NCBI RefSeq assembly: GCF_023091745.1
Contig: NC_068925.1
Coordinates: 3,410,001-3,474,000 of the forward strand
Length of the DNA stretch: 64,000 bases
From: Budorcas taxicolor
Taxonomy: Eukaryota > Chordata > Mammalia > Artiodactyla > Bovidae
Reading direction: 5' to 3'
The position numbers and the translations under genes are program-made. Positions 45,318 to 55,680 of the stretch are shown here, piece after piece (positions within the stretch are counted from its first letter, which is position 1; each line of letters starts with the position of its first letter). The notes beneath the pieces are model-generated. The model made no database searches. It was not told where the DNA came from and saw only the letters and a program-made list of their open reading frames with translations.

Positions 45318-46678
45318 TACAGAACTGGAAAAGGTCACTTTTCATTCCAATCCCAAAGAAAGGTAATGCCAAAGAATGCTCAAACTACCACACAATTGCA
45401 CTCATCTCACATGCTACTAAAATAATGCTCAAAATTCTCCAAGCCAGGCTTTAGCAATACGTGAACCATGAACTTCCTGATGTTCAAGCTGGTTTTAGAA
45501 AAGGCAAAGGAACCAGAGATCAAATTGCCAACATTGGCTGGGTCACTGAAAAAGCAAGAGAGTTCCAGAAAAACATGTATTTCTGCTTTATTGACTATGC
45601 CAAAGCCTTTGACTGTGTGGATCACCATAAACTGTGGAAAATTCTGAAAGAGATGGGAATACCAGACCACCTGATCTGCCTCTTGAGAAACGTATATGCA
45701 GGTCAGGAACAGGAACAGTTAGAACTGGACATGGAACAACAGACTGGTTTCAAATAGGAAAAGGAGTCCGTCAAGGCAGTGTATTATCACCCTGCTTATT
45801 TAACTTCTATGCAGAGTACATCATGAGAAACGCTGGGCTGGAAGAAGCACAAGCTGGAATCAAGATTGCAGGGAGAAATATCAATAACCTCAGACATGCA
45901 GATGACACCACCCTTATGGCAGAAAGTAAAGAGGAGCTAAAAAGCCTCTTGATGAAAGTGAAGAGGAGAGTGAAAAAGTTGGCTTAAAGCTCAACATTCA
46001 GAAAACGAAGATCATGGCATCTGGTCCCATCACTTCATGGGAAATAGATGGGGAAACAGTGGAAAGAGTGTCAGACTTTATTTTGGGGGGCTCCAAAATC
46101 ACTGCAGATAGTGAGTGCAGCCATGAAATTAAAAGATACTTACTCCTTGGAAGGAAAGTTATGACCAACCTAGATAGCATATTCAAAAGCAGAGACATTA
46201 CTCTGCCGACTAAGGTCCGTCTAGTCAAAGCTATGGTTTTTCCAGTGGTCATGGATGGATGTGAGAGTTGGACTGTGAAGAAGGCTGAGCACCGAAGAAT
46301 TGATGCTTTTGAACTGTGGTGTTGGAGAAGACTCTTGAAGGTCCCTTGGACTTTAAGGAGATCCAACCAGTCCATTCTGAAGGAGATCAGCCTTGGGATT
46401 TCTTTGGAAGGAATGATGCTAAAGCTGAAACTCCAGTACTTTGGCCACCTCATGTGAAGAGTTGACTCATTGGAAAAGACTCTGATGCTGGGAGGGATTG
46501 GGGACAGGAGGAGAAGGGGACGACCCAGGATGAGATGGCTGGATGGCATCACGGACTCGATGGATGTGAGTCTGAGTCAACTCCGGGAGATGGTGATGGA
46601 CAGGGAGGCCTGGCGTGGTGCGATTCATGGGGCCACAAAGAATTGGACACGATTGAGCGACTGAACTGAACTGAACTG
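45318..46678 (+). mobile_element. BovB LINE, 1.36 kb, 5'-truncated, copy L
   Basis: Starts at GAACTGGAAAAGGTCACTTT and ends with (CTGAA)n at 46678. It has few changes relative to B, E and K. No clear target-site duplication was found at its ends. Confidence 0.95.
45321..46457 (+). pseudogene. BovB RT remnant of copy L, shared lesions
   Basis: Carries a TAG at 45452-45454 and HADD at 45895, both also in copy K. It also has the CAGGAACAGGAACAG +2 frameshift at 45704-45718, as in copy E. An additional one-base loss near 45960 shifts the frame again (KVKRRVKK in place of KVKEESEK). Non-functional. Confidence 0.92.
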
Positions 46679-47122
46679 ATTTTAGATGCTCCTGGGCTTT
46701 GAGGTCTAACTTGCATGCCATGCAACACTATAAATATTGAACCTGAAGCTCTTCCAGTTTTTCTAGACATCTTGTTTCTCTCAATTCTCACTTTATCATA
46801 TTTCATTATTCAAAATATACACTCTTTCACATTTTAAAATCTCTGAAATTAGTGTTCATCTTAAATTGGTGGCATCCTACAGTCATGGTCAGCCAGGGTC
46901 AGCCATAACATAGATAAATACATTTTTTATGTGTGTATGAATATCAAAAGTGAAGCATCAAAACTTGCAGGATAAACATCAGTCGCTTAGAAGAAAATCT
47001 TGAGGCTGATAGTAAAATATATTTTAACCCCTAGGGATCAATGTCTACAGAGAAAAGCTGTCCTCTTAGTGAACCAGACATATTCAGCAACATTCCTGAA
47101 ACATAAGTCAAAAGTTAAGTTG
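46679..47122. other. Unassigned, no gene seen
   Basis: AT-rich sequence with no recognisable repeat or coding frame. Confidence 0.4.
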
Positions 47123-47340
47123 CCTGCGTGTTCAGTCATGTCTGACTCGTTGTGACCCTGGGGACCATAGCCCACCAGGCTTTCTGTCCATGGGATTCTC
47201 CCGGCAGGAATACTGGAGTGGGTTGCCATTTCCTCCTCCAGGGGCTCTTCCCGACCCAAAGATCGAACCTGCATCACCTGAGTCTCCTGTGTCTCCTGCT
47301 TTGGCAGATGAATTTTTTACCACTGAGCCAACTAGGAATC
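47123..47340 (-). mobile_element. Bov-tA SINE, antisense
   Basis: Body TGTTCAGTCATGTCTGACTC. The B-box complement GATCGAACCTGCATC is followed by a small expansion of GTCTCCTG/TGTCTCCTGC units, then CACTGAGCCAACTAGGAATC. Confidence 0.9.
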
Positions 47341-47354
47341 TTCAAAAATAAGTT

Positions 47355-47831
47355 CAGTTCAGTTCAGTCGCTCAGTTGTGTCCAACTCTTTGCGACCCCA
47401 TGAATCCCAGCACACCAGGCCTCCCTGTCCATTACCAATTCCCGGAGTTCACTCAGACTCACGTCCATCAAGTCAGTGATGCCATCCAGCCATCTCATCC
47501 TCTGTCGTCCCCTTCTCCTGCCCCCAATCCCTCCCAGCATCTCAGTCTTTTCCGATGAGTCAACTCTTTGCATGAGGTGGTCAAAGTACTGGAGTTTCAG
47601 CGTTAGCATCATTCCTTCCAAAGAAATCTCAGGGCTGATCTCCTTCAGAATGGACTGGTTGGATCTCCTTGCAGTCCAAGGGACTCTCAAGAGTCTTCTC
47701 CAACACCACAGTTCAAAAGCATCAATTCTTCAGTGCTCAGCCTTCTTCACAGTCCAACTCTCACATCCATACATGACCACAGGGAAAAACCATAGCCTTG
47801 ACTAGACGGACCTTTGTTGGCAAAGTAATAA
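47355..47831 (-). mobile_element. BovB LINE 3' fragment, copy N, clean TSD
   Basis: 477 bases. Perfect 12-base target-site duplication CAAAAATAAGTT at 47343-47354 and 47832-47843. The tail is (TTCAG)n and the truncation is after CTTTGTTGGCAAAGTAATA. Very little divergence from B and E. Confidence 0.96.
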
Positions 47832-48107
47832 CAAAAATAAGTTATTACTGCATAATTGCAAAGTGAAGCTTAAGAGTCCAGTGTCAATGGTTTTTCATTC
47901 TTTTAAGGATTATTTTCTGAAATAATACATTACCAAGGTTCTTGATGTCACACAGTATTGATTATGTGGAAAAGTAAGACTAACTGGCAAGTTTTAGACA
48001 TAACTTCAGTGATTATAATATTAACATATAATATTAATATTTTAGGTTTTTACGTATGCCCAAGAGTAATATATGATAAAAATAGATGAATAAATCTAAA
48101 GAGCTCC

Positions 48108-48184
48108 TTCATTAGTATGCAATATTGTTCTTTACAGCATTGGACTTTATTTTTACCGCCAGACACATCCACAACTGGGATGCA
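48108..48184 (-). mobile_element. BovB 5'-region fragment without 3' end
   Basis: TATGCAATATTGTTCTTTAC and CCAGACACATCCACAACTGG correspond to the 5' part of copy D at about 21869-21944. Nothing of the rest of a BovB adjoins it. Confidence 0.75.
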
Positions 48185-48311
48185 TTTTAAATTACAAGAA
48201 ATCTTTATGTCACAGTTTGACAGCATTTTCTTTCTTTCTTAGTAGTAAATAAAATAATGATAATTCTTTCAACAAGTGATGCCTCAGAATACGCATCATA
48301 CATTACGCTGA

Positions 48312-48540
48312 GGTGTGTGCTCAGTTGTGCCCGGCTCTTTGGCAACCCCGTGGATTCTAGCCCGCCAGGATCCTCTGTCCATGGAATTTTCTGGACAAAA
48401 ATACTGGGGCAGGATGCTAGTTCTTTCTCCAGGGATCTTCCCAACCCAGGGATCAAACTCAAGTCTCCTGCATCTCCTACACTGGCAGGCAGGTTTTTTG
48501 TTTTTTTGTTTTTTTACCACTGTCGCCCCCTGTGAAGCCT
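48312..48540 (-). mobile_element. Bov-tA SINE, antisense, old
   Basis: GGTGTGTGCTCAGTTGTGCC start, GATCAAACTCAAGTCTCCTG B-box complement. The head is interrupted by a (TTTTTTTG)n expansion at 48493-48513. Confidence 0.87.
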
Positions 48541-48809
48541 CATAATACATTAAGTAATCTTTTATTTTTGTCCACTTCTGATCATACTTGAACCTAAAAA
48601 AATGCCCTAACTTTAGTTGACTGTAGGTAATTTAGTCTGCTGGTCTGTTAAACTATCAGAAATGTAAGTCTTGTATTACTTTTGAAATCAGAAAACATAC
48701 ATTATTTAAAAAAAAAAATGCTTGGTTTTGAGAGAGTCTTTCAAAAGAAGAGAGAAAGAACTACAGTAAAAGAAAGGTTTTCCTCTCTAGGACAGGGGAA
48801 AATTTGGCT

Positions 48810-50230
48810 TGTTTGTGCATTACTTCGTTTCTGGTGCTTTGTGTATTTTCTCTCTCCTTGATTAGATTTGCCAGAGGCTTGTCTATTTCATAGTGTTTAT
48901 ATAATGATATTATTTTTATTTTCTAATAATTTTTGTTTTGGTCTTAATTATTCCCATTCTCCTATTCACTTCTGGGGAGTTTGTTGTTGCTTTTTTTACA
49001 ATCTTTTTTCTCTGTCAAGATAAAATAGTATATTAAAACTCTACATTTTCCTTCAAATACTGCTTTGATTTATCACAAAGATTTGGATAGTTGGCATTTC
49101 TTTAGTTCCTAAAAAAATAGTAGCTAATAAAAATTGCTAATATTTGCCATACACTTTTATAACCTAAAGTGCTCTCTCTTTTTATGTTTTCTCTTTCTTT
49201 TTGTCCAAGTTCTTCTTTGTGGCTATTTTACAGGTGATTAGGGGCTATTTATAAGAAAATACATATGCCACTACTGTTCAGTTGTGGACGCACAATACAG
49301 CCCATAAAATATTTGACTTTATTGCCTTTAATGAAAACTTTCTCCATGACCGAGGATGCTCAGTTTCTACACATGAACAAGTATAGGTATTTATTGTAGA
49401 AAATAAAATCTGAAATAATGTTCTCCATTATGAATATTTTAGATCTTCCATGCAAAGGCATATATTATCTGTTTAACTTGTCAATGATATTTAAGTATTA
49501 AAATCTCTCGCTATAACTGTGTTTTTATTATTTTCTCATTCAAACCTATCAATCTACATAATATATTTAGATGCCAAGTTGATCCATATCAATTATTTAT
49601 TATTATATTTTCATTATTGACTACCTTTTCTGATATGCAATAACTCTACCTGTCTTAGTGCTTTTTTGCTTTAAGTTCTACTCTATCTGACATGGATATT
49701 GCTATCATTGCTTTCCTATTTTTATCAGTTTAGTTTATCTTTGGCCGTTCCCTGATGTTTACCCTTCCTTGACCTTTTGACTTTTAAATACCCTGGTTGC
49801 TCAGTGGTAAGGAATCCACCTGCCAATGCAAGAGATGGGAGAGACACAGGTTCAGTCCCTGGGTTGGGAAGATCCTTTGAAAAAGGAAATGACAACCCAC
49901 TCCAGTACTCTTGCCCGGAGAATCCCATGGACAGAGGAGCCTGGTGGGCTGCAGTCCGTGGGGTCACAAGAAGAGCTGGATATGACTTAGCAACTAGGCA
50001 GCAGCAATTAATAATATATTCTTTAATTTTTAAATAATTTATGCTGTTTTGCCTTCTAATGCAGGATTTCATTATGTTTACAATAATTTTAAATGCTATG
50101 CTTGGTTTATCATTCTTTTTTTTTTTCTATTTTATGCTCCTTAACTTTTATTTTTGTTTCTTCATTTTTGCCTTTTAAGTTTGATTTGTTTATGTTTGTC
50201 TTTTAAATCAATTTGCAAAATCTTGCAATT
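48810..50230 (-). mobile_element. Old antisense L1 sequence
   Basis: Phrases such as TAAAATCTCTCGCTATAACT, CTATCTGACATGGATATTGC and the T-rich stretch after 50040 read as the complement of an old L1. The part 49180-49400 is less certain. A Bov-tA SINE interrupts it at 49789-50006. Confidence 0.5.
49789..50006 (+). mobile_element. Bov-tA SINE
   Basis: Head TACCCTGGTTGCTCAGTGGT, B box GGTTCAGTCCCTGGG, body ending GACTTAGCAACTAGGCAGCA. Confidence 0.92.
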
Positions 50231-50264
50231 TTATTTGCAAGATAAATTTAGCAGCTTGAATAGC

Positions 50265-50765
50265 AAACAGCTATTGTATCACCCAGTTTTGTGTCCAGAA
50301 TCTGGATGTGGTCCAGCTGGGCATTTCTTACATAGGCTGTGTCAGGAGGCTGCAGTCCACTATTACCTGGTAGCTTTAGCCTTTTGACAGCTTGACACAG
50401 AGGGGCAGGTGCTGCAAGTTTGCTTCCAAGTTCATTCAGTGGCTGTTGTCAAAAGGCCTTGGTAGCTTGGTTGTTGGAGGCCTTGCTCCTTGCCTCAGGC
50501 ACCTCTTAGCAGGACTGTTCAAGACATGGCAGCTGGCTCTCCACAGAGCAAATGATCCAAGAGAGACTGAGGCATCAAGATGAAACCACAATATCTTTAT
50601 AACCTAATTTCCCAAATGACTTACTATCACTTTTGCTATATATCCTATTAACCATACAGATCAATCCTAGGGTAACGTGGGAAAGAACAGCACAACAGTG
50701 TAAGTATAGGAGGCAGAGATATTGGGAGCTATCTTGGAGGCTGTCTACCTCAAGCACCATATTTT
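50265..50765 (-). mobile_element. Ancient MLT1-like (MaLR) LTR, antisense
   Basis: GTGTCCAGAATCTGGATGTG, GACATGGCAGCTGGCTCTCC, TATAACCTAATTTCCCAAAT and GGAGGCTGTCTACCTCA follow the order of the complement of an MLT1-type LTR. Family subtype not established. Confidence 0.55.
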
Positions 50766-50972
50766 CAATTCTACTGGTGAATATCTTAAGTCCAGAAACA
50801 TACTTAATGCTATATTTACCTACTTTTAACTTTAATAAAAAAAAGAATTTGCCTCCTAAATTATAGGATGAACAGTTTAGGACATTTGGCTTCTTTACCT
50901 TATAACTCTCTCATGCCTTCTCGTTGTTTACTAATTTACTATGAGGCTTTATCTGTCCTGAAGCACCTTTTC

Positions 50973-51187
50973 AGGACTTCCCTGTAGCTCAAAAGGTAAG
51001 GAAGCTCCCTGCAAGGCAGGAGACAAGGGTTTGATCCCTGGGTTGGGAAGATCTTTTGGAGAAGGGAATGGCAACCCACTCCAATAGTCTTGCCTGGAGA
51101 ATCCCATGGACAGAGGAGCCTGGTGGGCTACAGTCCGTGGTGTCGCAAAAAGTCAGGCATGGCTGAGTGACTAACACACACACACAC
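50973..51187 (+). mobile_element. Bov-tA SINE with (CA)n end
   Basis: Head AGGACTTCCCTGTAGCTCAA, B box GGTTTGATCCCTGGG, end GAGTGACTAACACACACACA. Confidence 0.92.
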
Positions 51188-51276
51188 GAGGCTTAACAGT
51201 TTCTAAAATCAATCTCTCTTTGATATCTCTTCCTAATATCAATGAAGATGACTTGTCAACTGTGGTTAATAGCACT

Positions 51277-51662
51277 GTTAGTCAGGTTTCCGCTAGAGAA
51301 AGAGAACCAGTAGGAAAGAGGTATTAGTGAATTCATCGCAAGAGATGAACTTTTGTAATTGTACGGATAGGCATGAAAAGTCTAAAATCCATAGAGTAGG
51401 CCACCAGGAATGCCAAGCTGAAATCCCTTGGTGAGCTGAATGTTCAGTCCTGGAGTGGAATTTTGTCTCAATTCTCCTCTTACGAGCTTTTCACTGATGA
51501 ATTAGACCTACTCAGATTATTTAGAATAATCTTCTTTACATTTGTCTCCTTTACCTGTAGGTATTGTAGTCAATATCTATAAAATACCTTCAGAACAATA
51601 CCTAATTTAGTGTTTGATTGAATAATGGGGTTAAGCCTAGCCATGTTGACACATAATATAGC
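51277..51662 (-). mobile_element. Ancient mammalian LTR-like repeat, antisense
   Basis: Starts GTTAGTCAGGTTTCCGCTAG followed by AGAAAGAGAACCAGTAGG and ends CCATGTTGACACATAATAT, a recognisable old mammalian repeat. The same family appears in the + direction at 57490-58325. Family name not established. Confidence 0.5.
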
Positions 51663-52322
51663 ACTTTTCCTCAAAATCACTTTTCTTTGAATAGTAGCTT
51701 TCAAAGCTTTCGGTGCTTTCAAAGACGTCAAATACACAAGGCCTCATAGATTTTATTAACACTTTGCCAAACTAATATTGCTTTCCTGGTCCACTTATTT
51801 ACAAATGAAACTTATATTTGAAATAAATTATTTTTTCTCTCACTTTCCTTAAGTTTTGTTTTAATCGCAAAATAGAAAGCTGCTCTAATTTGCAGAGAGC
51901 TTGCTTTTCTTTTCAGGTTGGAAGATTTAGAATATTTCTTTTTTATCAGTAATTTAATTTATTTTTCCAAAGCCATGGTCTTGGTCTCTGCTAGTTAATT
52001 TTGATTTCTTCTGACCTTTTTTTGTGTCTGATATAAATTCTTTTTTGGGGTGAAAAAATATTCTTTTATACCTTGATTGATCACACCTGTGACTATTTTT
52101 CTGTATTCTTCGAGACTTCTATTATTCAAAGTTTGGTTCTGCCTTCCTCTTTCATTTTCTTTTAAAATCTACTTATATTTTTACTTCCTAATGCATTTCT
52201 CTAAAGTATTTTTCACTTCAGTGATTCTACTTTTTCCTGTTGGGTCCATTTTGCTTTTCACTGTTTTGCACAATTATCTGGCTTGGAAATGTGATAATCC
52301 GATCAGGTGTTGAACTGGTAAA
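51663..52322. other. Unassigned AT-rich, perhaps decayed L1
   Basis: No gene. T-rich sequence at 51840-52300 has the look of antisense L1 but no decisive match. Confidence 0.35.
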
Positions 52323-52528
52323 TGTGTGTGTGTGTGTTAGTCACTCAGTCCTGTCAGAGCCTTTGCGACCCCACGGACTGTAGTCTGGCTGTCCATGAAA
52401 TTCTCCAGGCAAGAATACTGGAGTGGGTAGACATTCCCTTCTCCAGGGGATCTTCCTGAACCAGGCATCAAACTGGGTCTCCCACACTGCAGGCAGATTC
52501 TTTGCTGTCTGAGCCACCAGGGAAGCCC
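52323..52528 (-). mobile_element. Bov-tA SINE, antisense, with (GT)n
   Basis: A GTGTGTGTGTGTGT start (52324-52337), then TAGTCACTCAGTCCTGTCAG. Ends GAGCCACCAGGGAAGCCC. Confidence 0.92.
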
Positions 52529-52611
52529 AAATCAAGTCTCTAGGTTGATAAGCCTTGTGTAGACAAGGCTAAGCAAAGGTGGTTCCAGATGCCTTTCCCT
52601 GCGTAGATGCA

Positions 52612-52797
52612 GAGAGTGTGTTAGTCGCTCAGTCGTGTCCGACTCTTTGTGGCCCCACAGCCAGGCTCCTCTGTCCATGGAATTCTCCAGGCAAGAAGAC
52701 TGGAGTGGGTAGCCATTCTCTTCTCCAAGGGATCTTCCCAACTCAGGGATCAAATCCAGGTCTCCCACATTGCAGGCAAATTTTTTACTGCCTGAGA
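52612..52797 (-). mobile_element. Bov-tA SINE, antisense
   Basis: AGAGTGTGTTAGTCGCTCAG start. The GCGACCCC...CAGC part is shortened (GTGGCCCCACAGCCAGGC). The complement of the head is lost after TTTTTTACTGCCTGAG. Confidence 0.9.
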
Positions 52798-52975
52798 ATA
52801 TAACTATATACATATAGTTGAACCCACTTTGCACTCACTACGGTAAAATTCCTTTCTCTATCTCCTCAGTGGTGTCCATTATGTTAGTATATATCATTTT
52901 CCTCCATGTCTTTATACATTTATTATATACTATAATATAGTAGTTGAGCTATTTCAAATCCTGAAAGATGATGCT

Positions 52976-54374
52976 GTGAAAGTGCTGCACTCAATATGCC
53001 AGCAAATTTGGAAAACTCAGCAGTGGCCACAGGACTGGAAAAGGTCAGTTTTCACTCCAATCCCAAAGAAAGGCAATGCCAAAGAATGCTCAAACTACCA
53101 CACAATTTCACTCATCTCACACGCTAGTAAAGTAATGCTCAAAATTCTCCAAGCCAGGCTTCAGCAATACATGAACCGTGAACTTCCTGATGTTCAAGCT
53201 GGTTTTAGAAAAGGCAGAGGAACCAGAGATCAAATTGCCAACATTGGCTGGGTCATGGAAAAAGCAAGAGAGTTCCAGAAAAACATTTATTTTGGCTTCA
53301 TTGACTATGCCAAAGCCTTTGACTGTGTGGATCACAATAAACTGTGGAAAACTCTGAAAGAGATGGGAATACCAGACCACCTAACCTGCCTCTTGAGAAA
53401 TCTGTATGCTGGTCAGGAAGCAACCATTAGAACTGGACATGGAACAACAAACTGGTTCCAAATAGGAAAAGGAGTCCGTCAAGGCTGTATATTGTCACCC
53501 TGCTTATTTGACTTATATGCAGATTACATCATGAGAAACGCTGGGCTGGAAGAAGCACAAGCTGGAATCAAGATTGCTGAAAGAAATATCAATAACCTCA
53601 GATATGCGGATGACACCACCCTTAGGGCAGAAAGTGAAGAGGAGCTAAAAAGCCTCTTGATGAAAGTGAAAGAGGAGAGTGAAAAAGTTGGCTTAAAGCT
53701 CAACATTCAGAAAACGAAGATCATGGCATCTGGTCCCATCACTTCATGGGAAATAGATGGGGAATCAGTGGAAACAGTGTCAGACTTCATTTTTTTTGGG
53801 CTCCAAAATTACTGCAGATGGTGATTGCAGCCATGAAATGAAAAGACACTTACTCCGTGGAAGAAAAGTTATGACCAACCTAGATAGCATATTCAAAAGC
53901 AGAGACATCACTTTGCCGACTAAGGTGCGTCTAGTCAAGGCTATGGTTTTTCCAGTGGTCATGTATGGATGTGAGAGTTGGACTGTGAAGAAGGCTGAGT
54001 GCCAAAGAGTTGATGCTTTTGAACTGTGGTGTTGGAGAAGACTCTTGAGAGTCCCTCGGACTGCAAGGAGATCCAACCAGTCCATTCTGAAGGAGATCAG
54101 CCTTGGGATTTCTTTGGAAGGAATGATGCTGAAGCTGAAACTCCAGTACTTTGGCCACCTCATGCAAAGAGTTGACTCATTGGAAAAGACTCTGATACTG
54201 GGAGGGATTGGGGGCAGGAGGAGAAGGGGGCGACAGAGGATGAGATGGCTGGATGGCATCACGGACTCGATGGACACGAGTCTGAGTGAACTCTGCAAGA
54301 TGGTGATGGACAGGGAGGCCTGGCGTGCTGCAATTCATGGGGTTGCAAAGAGTCAGACACGACTGAGCGACTGA
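52976..54374 (+). pseudogene. BovB RT frame of copy O, +1 in a T run
   Basis: 282 open codons (52976-53824) contain FIDYAKAFDCVDHN, GVRQGCILSPCLFD and YADDTTLR. The frame breaks at an eight-T run (CATTTTTTTTGGG, about 53790), one base longer than expected. The second piece (53757-54374) carries the rest through SWTVKKAECQR and AIHGVAKSQTRLSD, the normal C-terminus. Apart from the slip and 5' truncation I see no stop. The endonuclease domain is absent, so it could not act alone. Confidence 0.92.
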
Positions 54375-54431
54375 ACTGAACTGAACTGAACTGAAAGAGT
54401 CAGACACGACTGAGCGACTGAACTGAACTGA
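54349..54431 (+). repeat. Duplicated BovB 3' terminus
   Basis: AGAGTCAGACACGACTGAGC occurs at 54349 and again at 54396, each followed by GACTGAACTGAACTGA. Two units of 47 and 36 bases make the tail of copy O. Confidence 0.95.
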
Positions 54432-54449
54432 TAACATATGCTAGTGTTT

Positions 54450-55680
54450 TGCCTGTTTCACAACTTTATCCAAATGGTGTCACACAAAAGGCAAATTGCT
54501 TTTCTATTCAAGATTATTTTTTATATATTAATATTTATTCATGCTGGCATATGTAACTAGTACATTCATTCTAACTATTGCATTTCTTATGGAATTTATA
54601 CCTCAGTTCTTATTTATTTAAGGACCTATTGATGGACATTTATATTGTCAGCAATTTTGCATGTTTCATCAGTGCTGCAATGAATATTCTTATACACTTC
54701 TCATTGTACATACACAAAAAGTTTTCTAGAGTAGATTTATTTATACCTAGGAGTAGAGATGTTAATGGTGTGCAAGATCCTAGTTCTTCATAGCCTCACC
54801 ACTACTCGTTTTTGTAGACTTAAAAAAATTATTTTTTTGATCTGATGAATATGAATGATCTGTTGTTTTAATGGGCATTTCTCCTAGTAGAGAGATCGAA
54901 TTTCTTTTCTGTGTTTTCCCGTTTGCAAATTGCTTGTTCATATCTTTTGCTCATTTTACTGTTTAGTTGTTTTTCATTTTCTTACTGTGTTGTGGGGTTC
55001 TTTACATATTCTAAATACTAACCCCATGTCAATTATGTTTATTGCAATTATATTCCCTTAGCATCTTGGCTGATTTTTCACTTTATTTATGGTGTCTTGT
55101 TTTTACATTATAGAATTTTTACATTACATTTTTACATTATAATACTTTTTAAATTGCTGTTTTTTTCCTTAAGGCTTCCACCCAACAAAAAAAATTCTAG
55201 AATTTTCTCTTCTAAAAATATTAAAATATTCTGTTTGCATTTAGGTCTTGATCTGCCTGGATTTTTCTTTCTGTACATGATATAAAATATGGATGCATTA
55301 TAATTTTTTCAGTTGTGGATTATTGATTTTTCTAGCATTAATTTTCCAATAATTAATATTTTGCTACACAATTTGTGGTGTCCCTTTGATCATATTTTAC
55401 ATATCTACACCTATCTCTTCCGATTCACTGGCAGTCTTGACAATTCCTATACTATTATCATGGTGTTCAGTATTATGTTTTTATTATAGGTCTTTTTTTT
55501 TAAAACATCACCATGACTTAAGTGGAATTTACACACTTTGACCCCACTCACCCATTTTGCCCACCCTCTTTCCCCCACCTCTGGCAACCACCTAAAGGTT
55601 TTGATATTTGGTGAATAAGTCCTTCTACTTTGCTCTTCTTTATAATTCTCCTGGCTATTGTTCACCTTTTATGTGAAGTA
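54450..55680 (-). mobile_element. Old antisense L1 sequence
   Basis: GGACCTATTGATGGACATTT, GTGCTGCAATGAATATTCTT and CAAATTGCTTGTTCATATCT are the complement of an old L1 3' region. The last 180 bases (after a T run at 55492) look like a separate L1 piece. Confidence 0.65.

Larger units (their letters stand above)
52945..54431 (+). mobile_element. BovB LINE, 1.5 kb, 5'-truncated, copy O
   Basis: Begins at GTTGAGCTATTTCAAATCCT and ends in a duplicated tail. The RT frame is nearly open. It is one of the least damaged RT regions in the window. Confidence 0.96.
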
